Of a stretch of DNA of 64,000 bases, positions 9,457 through 19,065 are shown piece by piece. Source of the stretch: an uncultured Clostridia bacterium (lineage in GTDB: Bacteria > Bacillota > Clostridia > Oscillospirales > Acutalibacteraceae); assembly GCA_904399395.1 (NCBI GenBank), contig CAJFPJ010000005.1, positions 1-64,000 of the forward strand. Reading direction: 5' to 3'. The translations under genes were made by a program, and so were the position numbers. A model generated the notes under the pieces. It was not told where the DNA came from. It made no database searches and saw only the letters and a list, made by a program, of their open reading frames with translations. How positions within the stretch are numbered: position 1 is the stretch's first letter; each line of letters opens with the position of its first letter.

Positions 9457-9983
9457 TCTTAATTCCTCCTGCCTGTATTCACAGCTTTCTGCATCTTGCG
9501 GATGCATTCCATAGTCTTCCTATAAAGCCCCGCCCATTCTGGCAGAAGCCCCTTACCAGAGATTGTTAACAAATCTTCCGGCCAAACAATAGTATTATAC
9601 CGGTTTCTAAAGCCGGAATCAATCCGTTATGCACATATATTCCCAGTATTTTTTAAACTTTTCCCATTTTCTTGCTTTATTTTCCCCCTCACCTGAACCT
9701 GAAGTGCTATTCTCGGCCCCCAAGCCCCCACTTGCAGGATCTCTTCGGGCCTGCACGGCAGACCTCATTTAAAAAAAGCGATCTTACCTTTTCTTTACAA
9801 AATTTAAACCAAGTTCTTACAATCCCGCATAAAATCCATCGAAGCATACATGTATACTGTAAAATTCCGCCTCCTACTCATCGATTTGAAACCAGAATTT
9901 AACAGAATCCCGATTTCAGATTTTATATTTCTATTGCATACTGATGATGTCGAAAGTTTGAAAGAAAAGGAGACAAGTAGTGT

Positions 9984-10997
9984 ATGAAAAAGAAAACTGT
10001 TCTTGCTCTGGGCCTGACGGCCGCTGTGGCCGTATCCGGCATGAGCCTTGGATTCGCTTCCTGGAAAACAGACGTATCTGCTTCCGGCGATGTGACTGCT
10101 TCCGGCAAATGGGATATTGCCCTGACCGGCGCTGCACTAGAAACTTCCACAGGCACTGAGATCTCTGTGAAAGACTATGCTTTTGCCCGCACCGGTGAGA
10201 TGAACGACGCACTTATCGCCGCCACTATCTGCACATCGGGCAACGCTTCTCAATCCGGTACTCAGTCCGACGAAGCTATGAGCGATTATGTAAATTATTA
10301 TGCCATCGACACAAGCAAATTCAGCGTGGATTACCTGAAGACCTGCGACAAGGAAATGATGGACGCCGTCCGGGCTGATGCTACCAGCGTGGATCTGGAT
10401 AGATATCTGAATGCGTATTACCGTCATTATACTGCCGAACCAGAATATAGTAACGAGCAGGCTACTAAGGTTGTAAATAATTTCTTGACCGATTCTGAAG
10501 CTCTCCTGAAGGAAATGTTCCCGGATACATATCAGAATTATATCCTGGTGGATGCGGGGACCGGCGCTTGGAACCAGTTTAGGCACATTTTTGCAGATAT
10601 GGACGAGATTACCCTCACCGGTGATGCTGTTTCAGAAGACGATCTGGCATCCATTGACGGTGAAACAGTGGATTTTGCAGATGTAAACTTCCAGATTCCC
10701 GATTCATGGGCAGCATACAGCATTACAGTCACTAATAACGGTACCGTAAACGCCAGCCTGGCTGACGCTGAGATCTACCTGGATACAGAAGACGGCGATC
10801 AGCTCACAGTAGACGCCCCCGACCTTTCTAACGAGGTTCTGGAGCCCGGCGAATCCTGCACGGTGAAGGCAGTTGTCAAGGCTCTGGACAATGGTTCCGA
10901 CGAGCTGGATGCATCCGGCTCTCTGGTGATGCGCCTCCCCTATGCACAGGAAACCATTGAATCCGCTCCCTCTGCTTCTCACATTCACACAAAATAA
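9984..10997 (+). CDS. TasA/camelysin-like secreted protein with SipW-dependent-type signal peptide
   Basis: MKKKTVLALGLTAAVAVSGMSLGFASWKTDVSASGDVTASGKWDIAL N-terminus; SipW-like peptidase gene downstream. Confidence 0.7.
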   Translation: MKKKTVLALGLTAAVAVSGMSLGFASWKTDVSASGDVTASGKWDIALTGAALETSTGTEISVKDYAFARTGEMNDALIAATICTSGNASQSGTQSDEAMSDYVNYYAIDTSKFSVDYLKTCDKEMMDAVRADATSVDLDRYLNAYYRHYTAEPEYSNEQATKVVNNFLTDSEALLKEMFPDTYQNYILVDAGTGAWNQFRHIFADMDEITLTGDAVSEDDLASIDGETVDFADVNFQIPDSWAAYSITVTNNGTVNASLADAEIYLDTEDGDQLTVDAPDLSNEVLEPGESCTVKAVVKALDNGSDELDASGSLVMRLPYAQETIESAPSASHIHTK

Positions 10998-11155
10998 GCT
11001 GCCTGCCTCATATTAAAGCAGCGAACCTGAAAAGAAACGGCGGTTGCCATAAACCGCTCTTCCTGATCCGTTCTTTCTCTCTTAAATTACATGTACGATT
11101 CCATTGAGATAACCCTCATTCCCATTTTCCTTACATTTCTCCCGGAAAAGCCGGG

Positions 11156-11198
11156 AAAAGGAGCCAACCGGTCAAAGCCGGTTGGTTTCTCCTTTTTT
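11156..11198 (+). terminator. Intrinsic terminator between tasA-like and sipW-like genes
   Basis: AAAAGGAG-CCAACCGG-tcaaag-CCGGTTGG-ttt-CTCCTTTT plus T-tract. Confidence 0.75.
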
Positions 11199-11333
11199 CT
11201 AAAAGCGATGTAGCGGCAATATAAAGAAAAGAGGAATTTCCCTTTCCATTTCTCCCTTGCCCCTGTCTCTCTATGCGAACAGCAGTTGTATACTAAGCCG
11301 CGCATACAGCAATCTGTATAGGAGGTTTTTCAT

Positions 11334-11831
11334 ATGCCTGCAGCGTTATCCAAGCCAGAAACACCCGTTGACCAGGCGCCTTCTGGAATTTCATCGGAGC
11401 CGGTCACAGCAGCTCCCTCCAGCCGGAAATCCACCTGTATATCCCATCTCTGTTGGGGTGGTTTGTTCTGCCTGCTGCTCCTGCTTCTTGCCTTTCTCAG
11501 GGGCTGGCTGCCCATTGCGCCTGTAGCTGTGGCTACAGGCAGTATGGAGCTTTCTATTCATATCGGCGATGCTGTCATCGTCTGCCAGACAGATCCTCTT
11601 TCCCTGCAGGTTGGGGATATCATCCAGTATGAGCGAAACGGAATGTATGTGATCCACCGGATCGTGGAAAAGACAGAAACAGAAATGGGTGAATCAGGCT
11701 TTATTACCCAGGGAGACAGCAACAATGCCCCGGATGAGGGTATTGTCTCTCCGGATGAAGTCCGGGGCAAGGTGCTGTGCACCATTCCAAAAGTGGGCTA
11801 TGTCAGTCTATGGCTGCAAGGCCAGCTCTAG
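11334..11831 (+). CDS. SipW-like (ER-type, S26B) signal peptidase I
   Basis: TM segment then VATGSMELSIHIGDAVIV and YERNGMYVIHRIVE (Ser/His arrangement), GDSNNAPDEGIVSPDEVRGKV. Confidence 0.8.
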   Translation: MPAALSKPETPVDQAPSGISSEPVTAAPSSRKSTCISHLCWGGLFCLLLLLLAFLRGWLPIAPVAVATGSMELSIHIGDAVIVCQTDPLSLQVGDIIQYERNGMYVIHRIVEKTETEMGESGFITQGDSNNAPDEGIVSPDEVRGKVLCTIPKVGYVSLWLQGQL

Positions 11832-11880
11832 GGCCACTGGGCGCATTCTTAGAAACCATAAAATCTATAGCAAAGAAAAA

Positions 11881-11924
11881 ACAGCCCCTTCTCTGCAACG
11901 ACGTCGTATCAGAGAAGGGGCTGT
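11881..11924. terminator. Bidirectional intrinsic terminator
   Basis: ACAGCCCCTTCTCTG...CAGAGAAGGGGCTGT, A-rich left and T-rich right. Confidence 0.7.
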
Positions 11925-11961
11925 TCCTTTTAACTATGTCTATATGTGATATGTGGTGATC

Positions 11962-12297
11962 TTACATGGCAGAAGCTTCCGCTGCCATCCGCACCACATC
12001 CTCTTTTGAGCGGAGACCAACAGAGGTGGAAACCACCTTTCCATCCTTTATAACTGCCAGGGTGGGGATGCTCATCACCCCGAACTGCTGGGCGAGGCTG
12101 GGTTCCTCATCCACATTGACTTTTACGATTTTTGCTTTTGCACCCAATTCCGCGGCCACTTCCTCTAAAATAGGGGAAAACATGCGGCAGGGTCCGCACC
12201 AGGAAGCCCAAAAATCCACGAGCACAGGAACGGCGGCCGAGGCGGAAAGAACCTCCGCCTGGAATGTTTCGGTACGGACAGACTGAATTGCAGACAT
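11962..12297 (-). CDS. trxA: Thioredoxin
   Basis: DFWASWCGPCRMFSPILEE; IPTLAVIKDGKVV. Confidence 0.93.
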   Translation of the reverse strand: MSAIQSVRTETFQAEVLSASAAVPVLVDFWASWCGPCRMFSPILEEVAAELGAKAKIVKVNVDEEPSLAQQFGVMSIPTLAVIKDGKVVSTSVGLRSKEDVVRMAAEASAM

Positions 12298-12529
12298 ATG
12301 GCATTCTCCTTTTCCGGCGGCGGTTTTAGTCTTTCCGCCGTTTATAGTTATATCTGAATGATTTGAGACTGAAGCCGGAAAACGCTTTTCCCGGAAAACT
12401 GCGGTCCTTTTGGCCTTCCCTCTGCTTCAGTGTCTTCAGTATACCCTATCCCCGCATATTTTTCCGTGACCATGTCACACTTGTTCCGGTCTTTTCTGTG
12501 CTTTGGATTTCTGTTGAAAAACAAAAAAT

Positions 12530-13132
12530 TCAGGATTTAGAGCCGGGCATATCCTTCATTACTTTTGGAAAAAGCGGATTCGAATTATCAATAACCAAAT
12601 CGCTTTTTTCCCTTGGCTTATACATTTCCAAATACTTTTTCTGAACAGGAATATACTTTTCCCGATATTTGGCCAGAATCTCAGCTCCAAATCGAGGCAC
12701 ATCCCTGGCTTCTGCTCTGCGCAGCATTTCGTCAAAACCTATGTCCAGAAAAATCTTATAGTCAATGAATTCTTCCAAAGGCGGCCGGTATAAAAGGACA
12801 CCTTCAAATAATACCAAAGAATCGCTCTCTATAGTGTATTCCTTCCGATTGATATACAGATCTGTATCCAAATCCAAAAGCGTAAGCATTGCCGAGACCC
12901 TTCCGAATCTTCTAAGAGGAAGGAGCAGAGCGTTTATTATGGAAGATGTGTCAAAAGCATTGGAAAAATAAGCGGTAACTTCATCCTTTCCCTGAAGGCG
13001 CAGGGCCTTAGGGTTATGAAAATCATCTAGATGGATGACAGAAACCTTCCGGCCTTTGTATTTCAAAAAGATAGAAAAATCATCCGTAAACATGCTCTTC
13101 CCGGATGTATCAATTCCATTGATACAATGCAT
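12530..13132 (-). CDS. Uridine kinase-like P-loop kinase
   Basis: GIDTSGKS P-loop, VIHLDDFHNP, LVLFEGVLLYRPP, DMPGSKS C-terminus; overlaps the HAD ORF by 70 nt in a different frame. Confidence 0.7.
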   Translation of the reverse strand: MHCINGIDTSGKSMFTDDFSIFLKYKGRKVSVIHLDDFHNPKALRLQGKDEVTAYFSNAFDTSSIINALLLPLRRFGRVSAMLTLLDLDTDLYINRKEYTIESDSLVLFEGVLLYRPPLEEFIDYKIFLDIGFDEMLRRAEARDVPRFGAEILAKYREKYIPVQKKYLEMYKPREKSDLVIDNSNPLFPKVMKDMPGSKS

Positions 13133-13845
13133 TTTACAACAGGCCGCTTCCGGAGCTCCTCATAGATCTGCGCAAACAAAGTAATTCTTACCACCCATGA
13201 ATATACAGCAAACGGCGTATCGGCGGCAAAAAACATATGTTTCTTTTCATTTTCCGTGCCGTATCCATAGCGGGCTCCCACAAAGGGCAAATCATTTTTG
13301 CAGGCGGCTTCCAAATCGCCGGCCCTGTCCCCAACCACAATGACATTCCTGCAAGGAGTAAGACTAAGCTTTATATGTAAGGCATGCGACTTGCTTTCAT
13401 AGTCCCGAGCGGAAAGAATTTCGTCAAAATATTTCTCAATTCCACCTCTTTTAAGAGCCACCGTGCTATATTCCACACTGCCGCTTGAACAAATCCACAG
13501 CTGAAAGCCTTCCTTTCTGAGTTGAGCCAAAACTTCGGGGACCCCTTTGTATAGCTGCCCCTCTTTTGCCAGATATTCCCGTTCTACTTTGCGAAAATCC
13601 TTCTTGAGCAGCTGAAAATCCCTGCAATCCGGGGCAATGGCGCGTAAAAAGGTGGTGGAATCTTCTCCTATATGCATTCGAATGCGTTCATCCTCCACGT
13701 CCGGCAACGAATGGAGGGCCAATACCTCGTGTACCGCCCTGCATACATGTATATGCGTGCAAAGCAGTGTCCCATCCAGATCAAAAACCACTATTCCTTT
13801 CACTGCCTCTTCCCCCGTATGTTTCTGCTTTTCCTCAGCACTCAT
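13063..13845 (-). CDS. HAD-superfamily hydrolase (phosphoglycolate phosphatase-like)
   Basis: GIVVFDLDGTLL, ICSSGS, VIVVGDRAGDLEAA; ATG overlaps the GNAT stop (gATGAGTGCTGA). Confidence 0.8.
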   Translation of the reverse strand: MSAEEKQKHTGEEAVKGIVVFDLDGTLLCTHIHVCRAVHEVLALHSLPDVEDERIRMHIGEDSTTFLRAIAPDCRDFQLLKKDFRKVEREYLAKEGQLYKGVPEVLAQLRKEGFQLWICSSGSVEYSTVALKRGGIEKYFDEILSARDYESKSHALHIKLSLTPCRNVIVVGDRAGDLEAACKNDLPFVGARYGYGTENEKKHMFFAADTPFAVYSWVVRITLFAQIYEELRKRPVVKCIVSMELIHPGRACLRMIFLSF

Positions 13846-15034
13846 CCTGCTTCCACAAAAAGAGCGGCAAGGGCAGCCAGCTTTTAACAGCCGGGGAGAG
13901 CTTCTTGACCTGCTCCGGGGAAAGTTCTCTCCATCCGCCGGGAGCAAACAGGAGGCGGCAGGCTTCCAAAGCTGTGAGGCGGAACAAAGGCTCCCCCGCT
14001 TCCTTCTCCGGAACCATCCGGGCAGAAGCTGCGCCGTCTTTCACCTGCAGGCGCAGAATGCCGCGTCCTTCAATGGCAAACAAGAGCTCTCCTTCCGGCA
14101 AGGGGCCTTCCGGGGATGCCTGCTTCATCTGCAGGAAGGCACCCGCTGTCTTCTCAAAATCCATCACCCGGAAATTTCCCGAGCTCACTATGGTCATTTC
14201 TCCGCTGAGCCTTCCCAATTCGGGGGAAAGGCGTCCTTCCCAAAGGGGAAGGGCAATATGCAGCTCTGGAAGCCCCATTTTTTCCATTAGGGCCTTCAAC
14301 ACCTGAGGCAGTCGCTTTTCTTCCTGCTGTTCCTCGCCCGGCCGGGGCTGAAAAAGCATTTCCAGCACAGTATTCCCCACAAGGCATAGATACCCAATCC
14401 ACTCCCCAGAAAAGAAGATCCCATACGCTTCCCCGTGCCAGGAACGAAGAAGATCAAAAAATTCCTCCTGTTTCCGCTCTATCCGGGCAGTCTGCCCCTG
14501 GTGAAGCTCCCAGGCCTTCTGCAGCCAGGGCGCATCCTTTTCCGCCTTCTCAAATGTCACCATGGAAGCGTCCGCTTTCCCATACCGGTGCCGGATATTG
14601 TCCCATTCCACCGTATATTCCCATACGGGCCCTGCCGGGGCATATCCAAAATATTCATATCGCTGCCGCTGGCCGCTGAGAGCGCTGAAAGCGACGCCTT
14701 CCTTTTCCATATCTTTCAAGGCCCAATTCATCAGGGCCTTCATATATCCCTTTCCCTTGCAGGAAGAATGCACGCTGACTGAGCCTACGCCGTTGACCTT
14801 CAGCACCTCGCTGCCCACCCGGTATTCCATGGGCACAACACACACCATTCCCCGGATGACGCCGTCCTCCTTCACAAGGTAATGATACTGCTGGGTTCGT
14901 TTTCCCTCTCCATAGAGATTGGGCAGCTGCCTTCTAAAATCGTGAGGCCTGTGGCTTTTACTGAACACCAGATCCGCAAAATCCACAATAGCCTGCTCGT
15001 CCTCCGGTGTTCCTTTGCAATAGGTTACATTCAT
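13835..15034 (-). CDS. GNAT acetyltransferase (Eis-like, with C-terminal sterol-carrier-like domain)
   Basis: VNGVGSVSVHSSCKGKGYMKALMNWALKDMEKEGVAFSALSGQRQRYEYFGY. Confidence 0.8.
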   Translation of the reverse strand: MNVTYCKGTPEDEQAIVDFADLVFSKSHRPHDFRRQLPNLYGEGKRTQQYHYLVKEDGVIRGMVCVVPMEYRVGSEVLKVNGVGSVSVHSSCKGKGYMKALMNWALKDMEKEGVAFSALSGQRQRYEYFGYAPAGPVWEYTVEWDNIRHRYGKADASMVTFEKAEKDAPWLQKAWELHQGQTARIERKQEEFFDLLRSWHGEAYGIFFSGEWIGYLCLVGNTVLEMLFQPRPGEEQQEEKRLPQVLKALMEKMGLPELHIALPLWEGRLSPELGRLSGEMTIVSSGNFRVMDFEKTAGAFLQMKQASPEGPLPEGELLFAIEGRGILRLQVKDGAASARMVPEKEAGEPLFRLTALEACRLLFAPGGWRELSPEQVKKLSPAVKSWLPLPLFLWKQDEC

Positions 15035-15314
15035 TTCAATTCTTCCTTTCTCTTCTTCTTTCTTTGCTCTCCAGGCCGGGAATCCGGGTACCTTTCCGTA
15101 ACCCGCACTCCACCGAAATTCGTCACCATAGTATACCGTTGCAGCCGCAAAAAGCTCTGTCTTTGTCTATTATGAAATTCCCTAAAAATTGTATCATGGG
15201 CCGGAAGCAAAGGCAAGAAAACAGAATGAAAAAAGCCCCATTTCTATTTTGCTGTTTTTCGCTAATACTTCTTAAAAAATTGCAGTTTTTTGTTGTAAAA
15301 ACCAAGAATAAATC

Positions 15315-15343
15315 TTGATTTTCTCAGCTGTAAAGCATATAAT
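15315..15343 (+). promoter_or_regulatory. Promoter of carboxylesterase gene
   Basis: TTGATT (15315-15320), 17 nt, TATAAT (15338-15343). Confidence 0.55.
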
Positions 15344-15355
15344 TTATATATAAAA

Positions 15356-15367
15356 TTTTAGCTAAAA
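15356..15367. promoter_or_regulatory. Putative operator TTTTAGCTAAAA
   Basis: Perfect 12-bp palindrome just downstream of the -10 element. Confidence 0.5.
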
Positions 15368-15473
15368 TATATATTTTTAGCATATGCAGTGCTCAACAAA
15401 ACTGGAAGCATAAAAAGTCCTTCGGCTGCTGGCCGGGCACTGCAGGAAACGGAAAGGAGTTGTTACATATCGC

Positions 15474-17024
15474 ATGTTGAGAAAGGTTCTCACCGAAAAC
15501 GGCTGGGTGGAAGGCATCCCCGCCGCAGATCCCCGGATCACCGCCTTTAAAGGCATTCCCTTCGCCGCGCCTCCCGTAGGCGATCTGCGCTGGAGAGCTC
15601 CCCAACCTGCAAAAAACTGGGAAGGCGTGCGGAAGGCCTATACCTTCGCCCCTATCTCCATGCAGGAGACCCCCGGAGCCGGCGACCCGGAAGCTCTTTA
15701 TAACAAGGAATGGCATGTAGATCCCGAAATCCCCATGGGGGAAGACTGCCTCTATCTGAATGTGTGGACGCCCGCCAAAACCGGGAAGGAAAAGCTCCCT
15801 GTGCTCTTCTGGATCTTCGGCGGCGGTCTCCAGTGCGGCTACCCGGCGGAAATGGAATTCGATGGGGAGCGTATTGCCCGGCGGGGCGTTATCCTAGTGA
15901 GCGTCAACTATCGAGTGAACGTGTTCGGCTTCTTCGCCCACCCGGAGCTCACCGCGGCGGCTGGGGATGAACCCTGCGCCAATTTCGGCCTGCTGGATCA
16001 GCGCGCCGGAATGGAATGGGTGAAGCGCAATATCGCCGCCTTCGGCGGGGATCCGGAGAATATCACCATTTTCGGCCAGTCCGCTGGGGGAGGCAGCACC
16101 ACCGCCCATGTAACATCCCCCATGGATGAAGGCCTCTTCCAGAAGGCTATTATTCAAAGCGGCGGCGGATTCTGCCCGGGCTTTAACCAGGATTACAACA
16201 GCTTGGAGCAGCAGGAAAAAATTGGCGAAGGCTTCCTTCAGTATCTGGGTGTTTCTTCTATCGAAGAAGCCCGGAAGATCGACGCTAAAACCCTCTATGA
16301 AAAGGCCGTGGAATACCCTGTGCCCATAAAGAATGGCAGGCCCTCTCTGAAGTGGAACATGGTCATAGACGGGAAATTCCTCAAGGAGGATCCGGTCAGC
16401 GCCATTCTTCACAAACGTCGCTGGCCCGTTCCCCTTATGATGGGAAACACTCTGGATGAATTCCCGGCTGTTCCGCCTTTCTCCTCTCTGGAGGATGTAA
16501 AAACCTATGCCCAGGCGGAATTCGGGGAAAATGCCGGTGAATATCTCTCCCTTTGTGATTTTGCTTCAGGCGATTTGGAGCATATCCGCCAAAAGGCCAC
16601 TTACAATGCCTTTGAGCTTGGAAACCTGCTTTGGGCGGAAAAGAACGCCGACCTTGGGAAGCTTCCCATCTATCTCTATCGTTTCAATCCCGAGATGCCC
16701 GGCGACAGCAGCGGTTCCTTCCATTCCTCCGAGCTCTGGTTCGTCTTTGAGACCTTAGCCAAATGCTGGCGGCCCTTCCGTGGCAAGCACTACGACTTGG
16801 CCCGGCAAATTTGCAATTACTGGGCGAACTTTGCCAAAACGGGAAATCCCAACGGCCCGGATGACGACGGTTCTCCCATGCCATACTGGGAACCGTATAC
16901 GGAAAGCAGCCCCCGGGCCATGTATTTTGGAGATGCTCCCGCCATGGATGAAGAAGGATATTCCGACCTTATGCACTTTCTGCTAAAGGAAGGGCTCAAA
17001 AAGCTGGATTGCAGAAAAGAATAA
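15474..17024 (+). CDS. Type-B carboxylesterase
   Basis: FKGIPFAAPPVGDLRWRAPQP; EDCLYLNVWTP; GQSAGGGS nucleophile elbow. Confidence 0.9.
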   Translation: MLRKVLTENGWVEGIPAADPRITAFKGIPFAAPPVGDLRWRAPQPAKNWEGVRKAYTFAPISMQETPGAGDPEALYNKEWHVDPEIPMGEDCLYLNVWTPAKTGKEKLPVLFWIFGGGLQCGYPAEMEFDGERIARRGVILVSVNYRVNVFGFFAHPELTAAAGDEPCANFGLLDQRAGMEWVKRNIAAFGGDPENITIFGQSAGGGSTTAHVTSPMDEGLFQKAIIQSGGGFCPGFNQDYNSLEQQEKIGEGFLQYLGVSSIEEARKIDAKTLYEKAVEYPVPIKNGRPSLKWNMVIDGKFLKEDPVSAILHKRRWPVPLMMGNTLDEFPAVPPFSSLEDVKTYAQAEFGENAGEYLSLCDFASGDLEHIRQKATYNAFELGNLLWAEKNADLGKLPIYLYRFNPEMPGDSSGSFHSSELWFVFETLAKCWRPFRGKHYDLARQICNYWANFAKTGNPNGPDDDGSPMPYWEPYTESSPRAMYFGDAPAMDEEGYSDLMHFLLKEGLKKLDCRKE

Positions 17025-17092
17025 ACAAACCTTTTTTATCATGAAGGAAGCCAAAACTACAAATGCGTATCTATTCCGGCAGTCATATAAAA

Positions 17093-17131
17093 GCAGCCGC
17101 CCTCTTTCATAGTGAAAAGGAGGGCGGCTGC
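17093..17131. terminator. Intrinsic terminator-like hairpin
   Basis: GCAGCCGCCCT...AGGGCGGCTGC. Confidence 0.6.
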
Positions 17132-17160
17132 TTCCCCTGTATAGTTTATCTGTTCATATG

Positions 17161-17196
17161 AAAACGGAAAGAGGCACTTCCTCTTTCCGTTTTTCT
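17161..17196. terminator. Intrinsic terminator between convergent genes
   Basis: AAAACGGAAAGAGG-cactt-CCTCTTTCCGTTTTT. Confidence 0.7.
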
Positions 17197-17228
17197 CTTC
17201 CTATTCTATAGATTCTATCATGTCCCTT

Positions 17229-18524
17229 TCACTGCTCTGCGGCCGGCGCTGGTTCACCCGGTTCACCCGCCTCACCGGACCGTTCAGCAAAAACTCCGGG
17301 AAATAGTTTCTCCCGTTTCTGATACAGATTAAATACCAAAAGACCTGCCGCCAGGATCGCCGCCGTCATCCAGAAGGCCGCCTCGCACCCCCAAGCAGAC
17401 GATACGGCCCCACCGATCACCGGGCCGATACCCTGGCCGATATCAGCCCCTATGTAGAAGGTGCTGGCTGCTACGCCGGAACGAAGAGGCCCCGCTTTCT
17501 TGATACATTCCGCCTGCAGGGATATCTGGCCCCCTCCCTGACCCGCAGCCTTCAGAACAGCCGCCGCCAGGATCATGGGCAATACAAAAGCCCTGCCAAT
17601 CAGCGCCATTGCCGCAACGGATGCCAGAAGCGAAAGGTTCACAATCCAAGTGAGGCCGTTTTTATCCGCCAGCCGCCCGATCAGCAGCCGCATTCCAAAA
17701 AGGACTACCGCGCTGACTGTAAAGAAAGACATATATCCCTCAATACCGCGTTCATCACAGAAAATCTTCAAAAAGGAATTCACAATACCGTTTGCAAAGG
17801 AAAACAGTCCCCCTATCAGGGCAAAAACGGCTACATCCAAAGCGATAAGATTCCGCCAGGAAAAAGAATGCTTTTTTTGTCCGCCGGTTTTATCTGCTGA
17901 AACTTCGCTTTCCTTTTCTTCTTTATACGGGAATTGAATCAACAGAAGAACGCCCACTGCTGTCAGGCCCGCAATCAGGAAAAACAAAGTTCTATAACCG
18001 AAGGCTTCCTCAATAGCCGCCCCCATGCCGGGACCAACTGCCTGAGCAAAAACCTGCCCCAAACCGTAAAAACCCAGCCCTTCCCCCATGCGGCTTTTGG
18101 GAATGCAGGTGCTCACAAGGGCAATGTTGGCGGTTCCGCTCACACCGAAGGCCGCGCCGTGCAGGATACGCATGATAAGCATGGAGGAAACATCCGGGAC
18201 CAGAGCATATCCCACCGCCGAAAGGGCAATGACCCCCGTGGCAAGGACGCAGATCCATTTTTTATTAAAACGATCTGCCGCGGCTCCCGCAAAGGGACGG
18301 ACACAAAGGGCTGTTATGGAAAATATGCCCGCTATGAGGCCCGATATGGTCAACCCGGCCCCTAGGGAATTTTGGGAATATTCCACAATCATAGTATATA
18401 CCATGTTGAAACCGATAGCCGTGATAAAACTAACCAGAATCAAAAATAGGAACTGACCGCTCCAAAGCCGTTCTTTTTTGCGGCTGTTTTCTCTATTGTT
18501 GCCAAGAGAATCTTTTTTCTCCAT
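17229..18524 (-). CDS. MFS transporter
   Basis: 12-TM-like protein; FAGAAADRFNKKWIC and IGRLADKNGLTW motifs. Confidence 0.88.
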   Translation of the reverse strand: MEKKDSLGNNRENSRKKERLWSGQFLFLILVSFITAIGFNMVYTMIVEYSQNSLGAGLTISGLIAGIFSITALCVRPFAGAAADRFNKKWICVLATGVIALSAVGYALVPDVSSMLIMRILHGAAFGVSGTANIALVSTCIPKSRMGEGLGFYGLGQVFAQAVGPGMGAAIEEAFGYRTLFFLIAGLTAVGVLLLIQFPYKEEKESEVSADKTGGQKKHSFSWRNLIALDVAVFALIGGLFSFANGIVNSFLKIFCDERGIEGYMSFFTVSAVVLFGMRLLIGRLADKNGLTWIVNLSLLASVAAMALIGRAFVLPMILAAAVLKAAGQGGGQISLQAECIKKAGPLRSGVAASTFYIGADIGQGIGPVIGGAVSSAWGCEAAFWMTAAILAAGLLVFNLYQKREKLFPGVFAERSGEAGEPGEPAPAAEQ

Positions 18525-18549
18525 AGCTCCGCCCCTTTTCAACTTATTT

Positions 18550-18589
18550 TTAGCTAATATATAATTAATATTAGCTAATATTTATTATA
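18550..18589 (-). promoter_or_regulatory. MFS promoter -10 element with two tandem TTAGCTAA palindromes
   Basis: TTAGCTAA at 18550-18557; AATATTAGCTAATATT perfect 16-bp palindrome at 18567-18582, centres 21 bp apart; minus-strand TATAAT at 18584-18589. Confidence 0.55.
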
Positions 18590-18921
18590 CATTAGCACCA
18601 TTTACTATTGCAATAGATCTTATGAACAAAAATTACACACACGTATTTAAACCATAAAAACTATAAAAATATTCAGAAAAATTTTTCAAATACACATTCT
18701 GATAGTCAAAGCTAAATTTTAGTTAAATATTGTCTTTATTGAAAGTTTCACTAAGCAATCCAATAAAAAAACAGCTAACCCATTTTGTTTCTCCATCAGA
18801 TAAAAACAGCTTGGCTTTCTATACTTTCTATGGCATATGCAGTAATTTACAGAGTCTCTGGTGAAGATACTTAAACATTTTTGTCAACCTTGCATTTTTT
18901 TGTCTACTTCCTTTTGCTTTC

Positions 18922-18971
18922 TTGTCTTTGCCAGACGAAAATAGTACAATACTTCTGTATCGTTGTATTGT
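18922..18971 (+). promoter_or_regulatory. Putative promoter of GH43-like gene with overlapping inverted repeat
   Basis: TTGTCT (18922-18927), 17 nt, TACAAT (18945-18950); ACAATAC (18946-18952) and GTATTGT (18965-18971) inverted repeat. Confidence 0.4.
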
Positions 18972-19065
18972 CACTGTTGGCCGGAGATACAGCAGTGCAG
19001 AGATTTGTTCTTTCCATCCGTACTGCTGGGCCCGGGCAAACAAAGAGGAACAGGGAGGAATTAAA

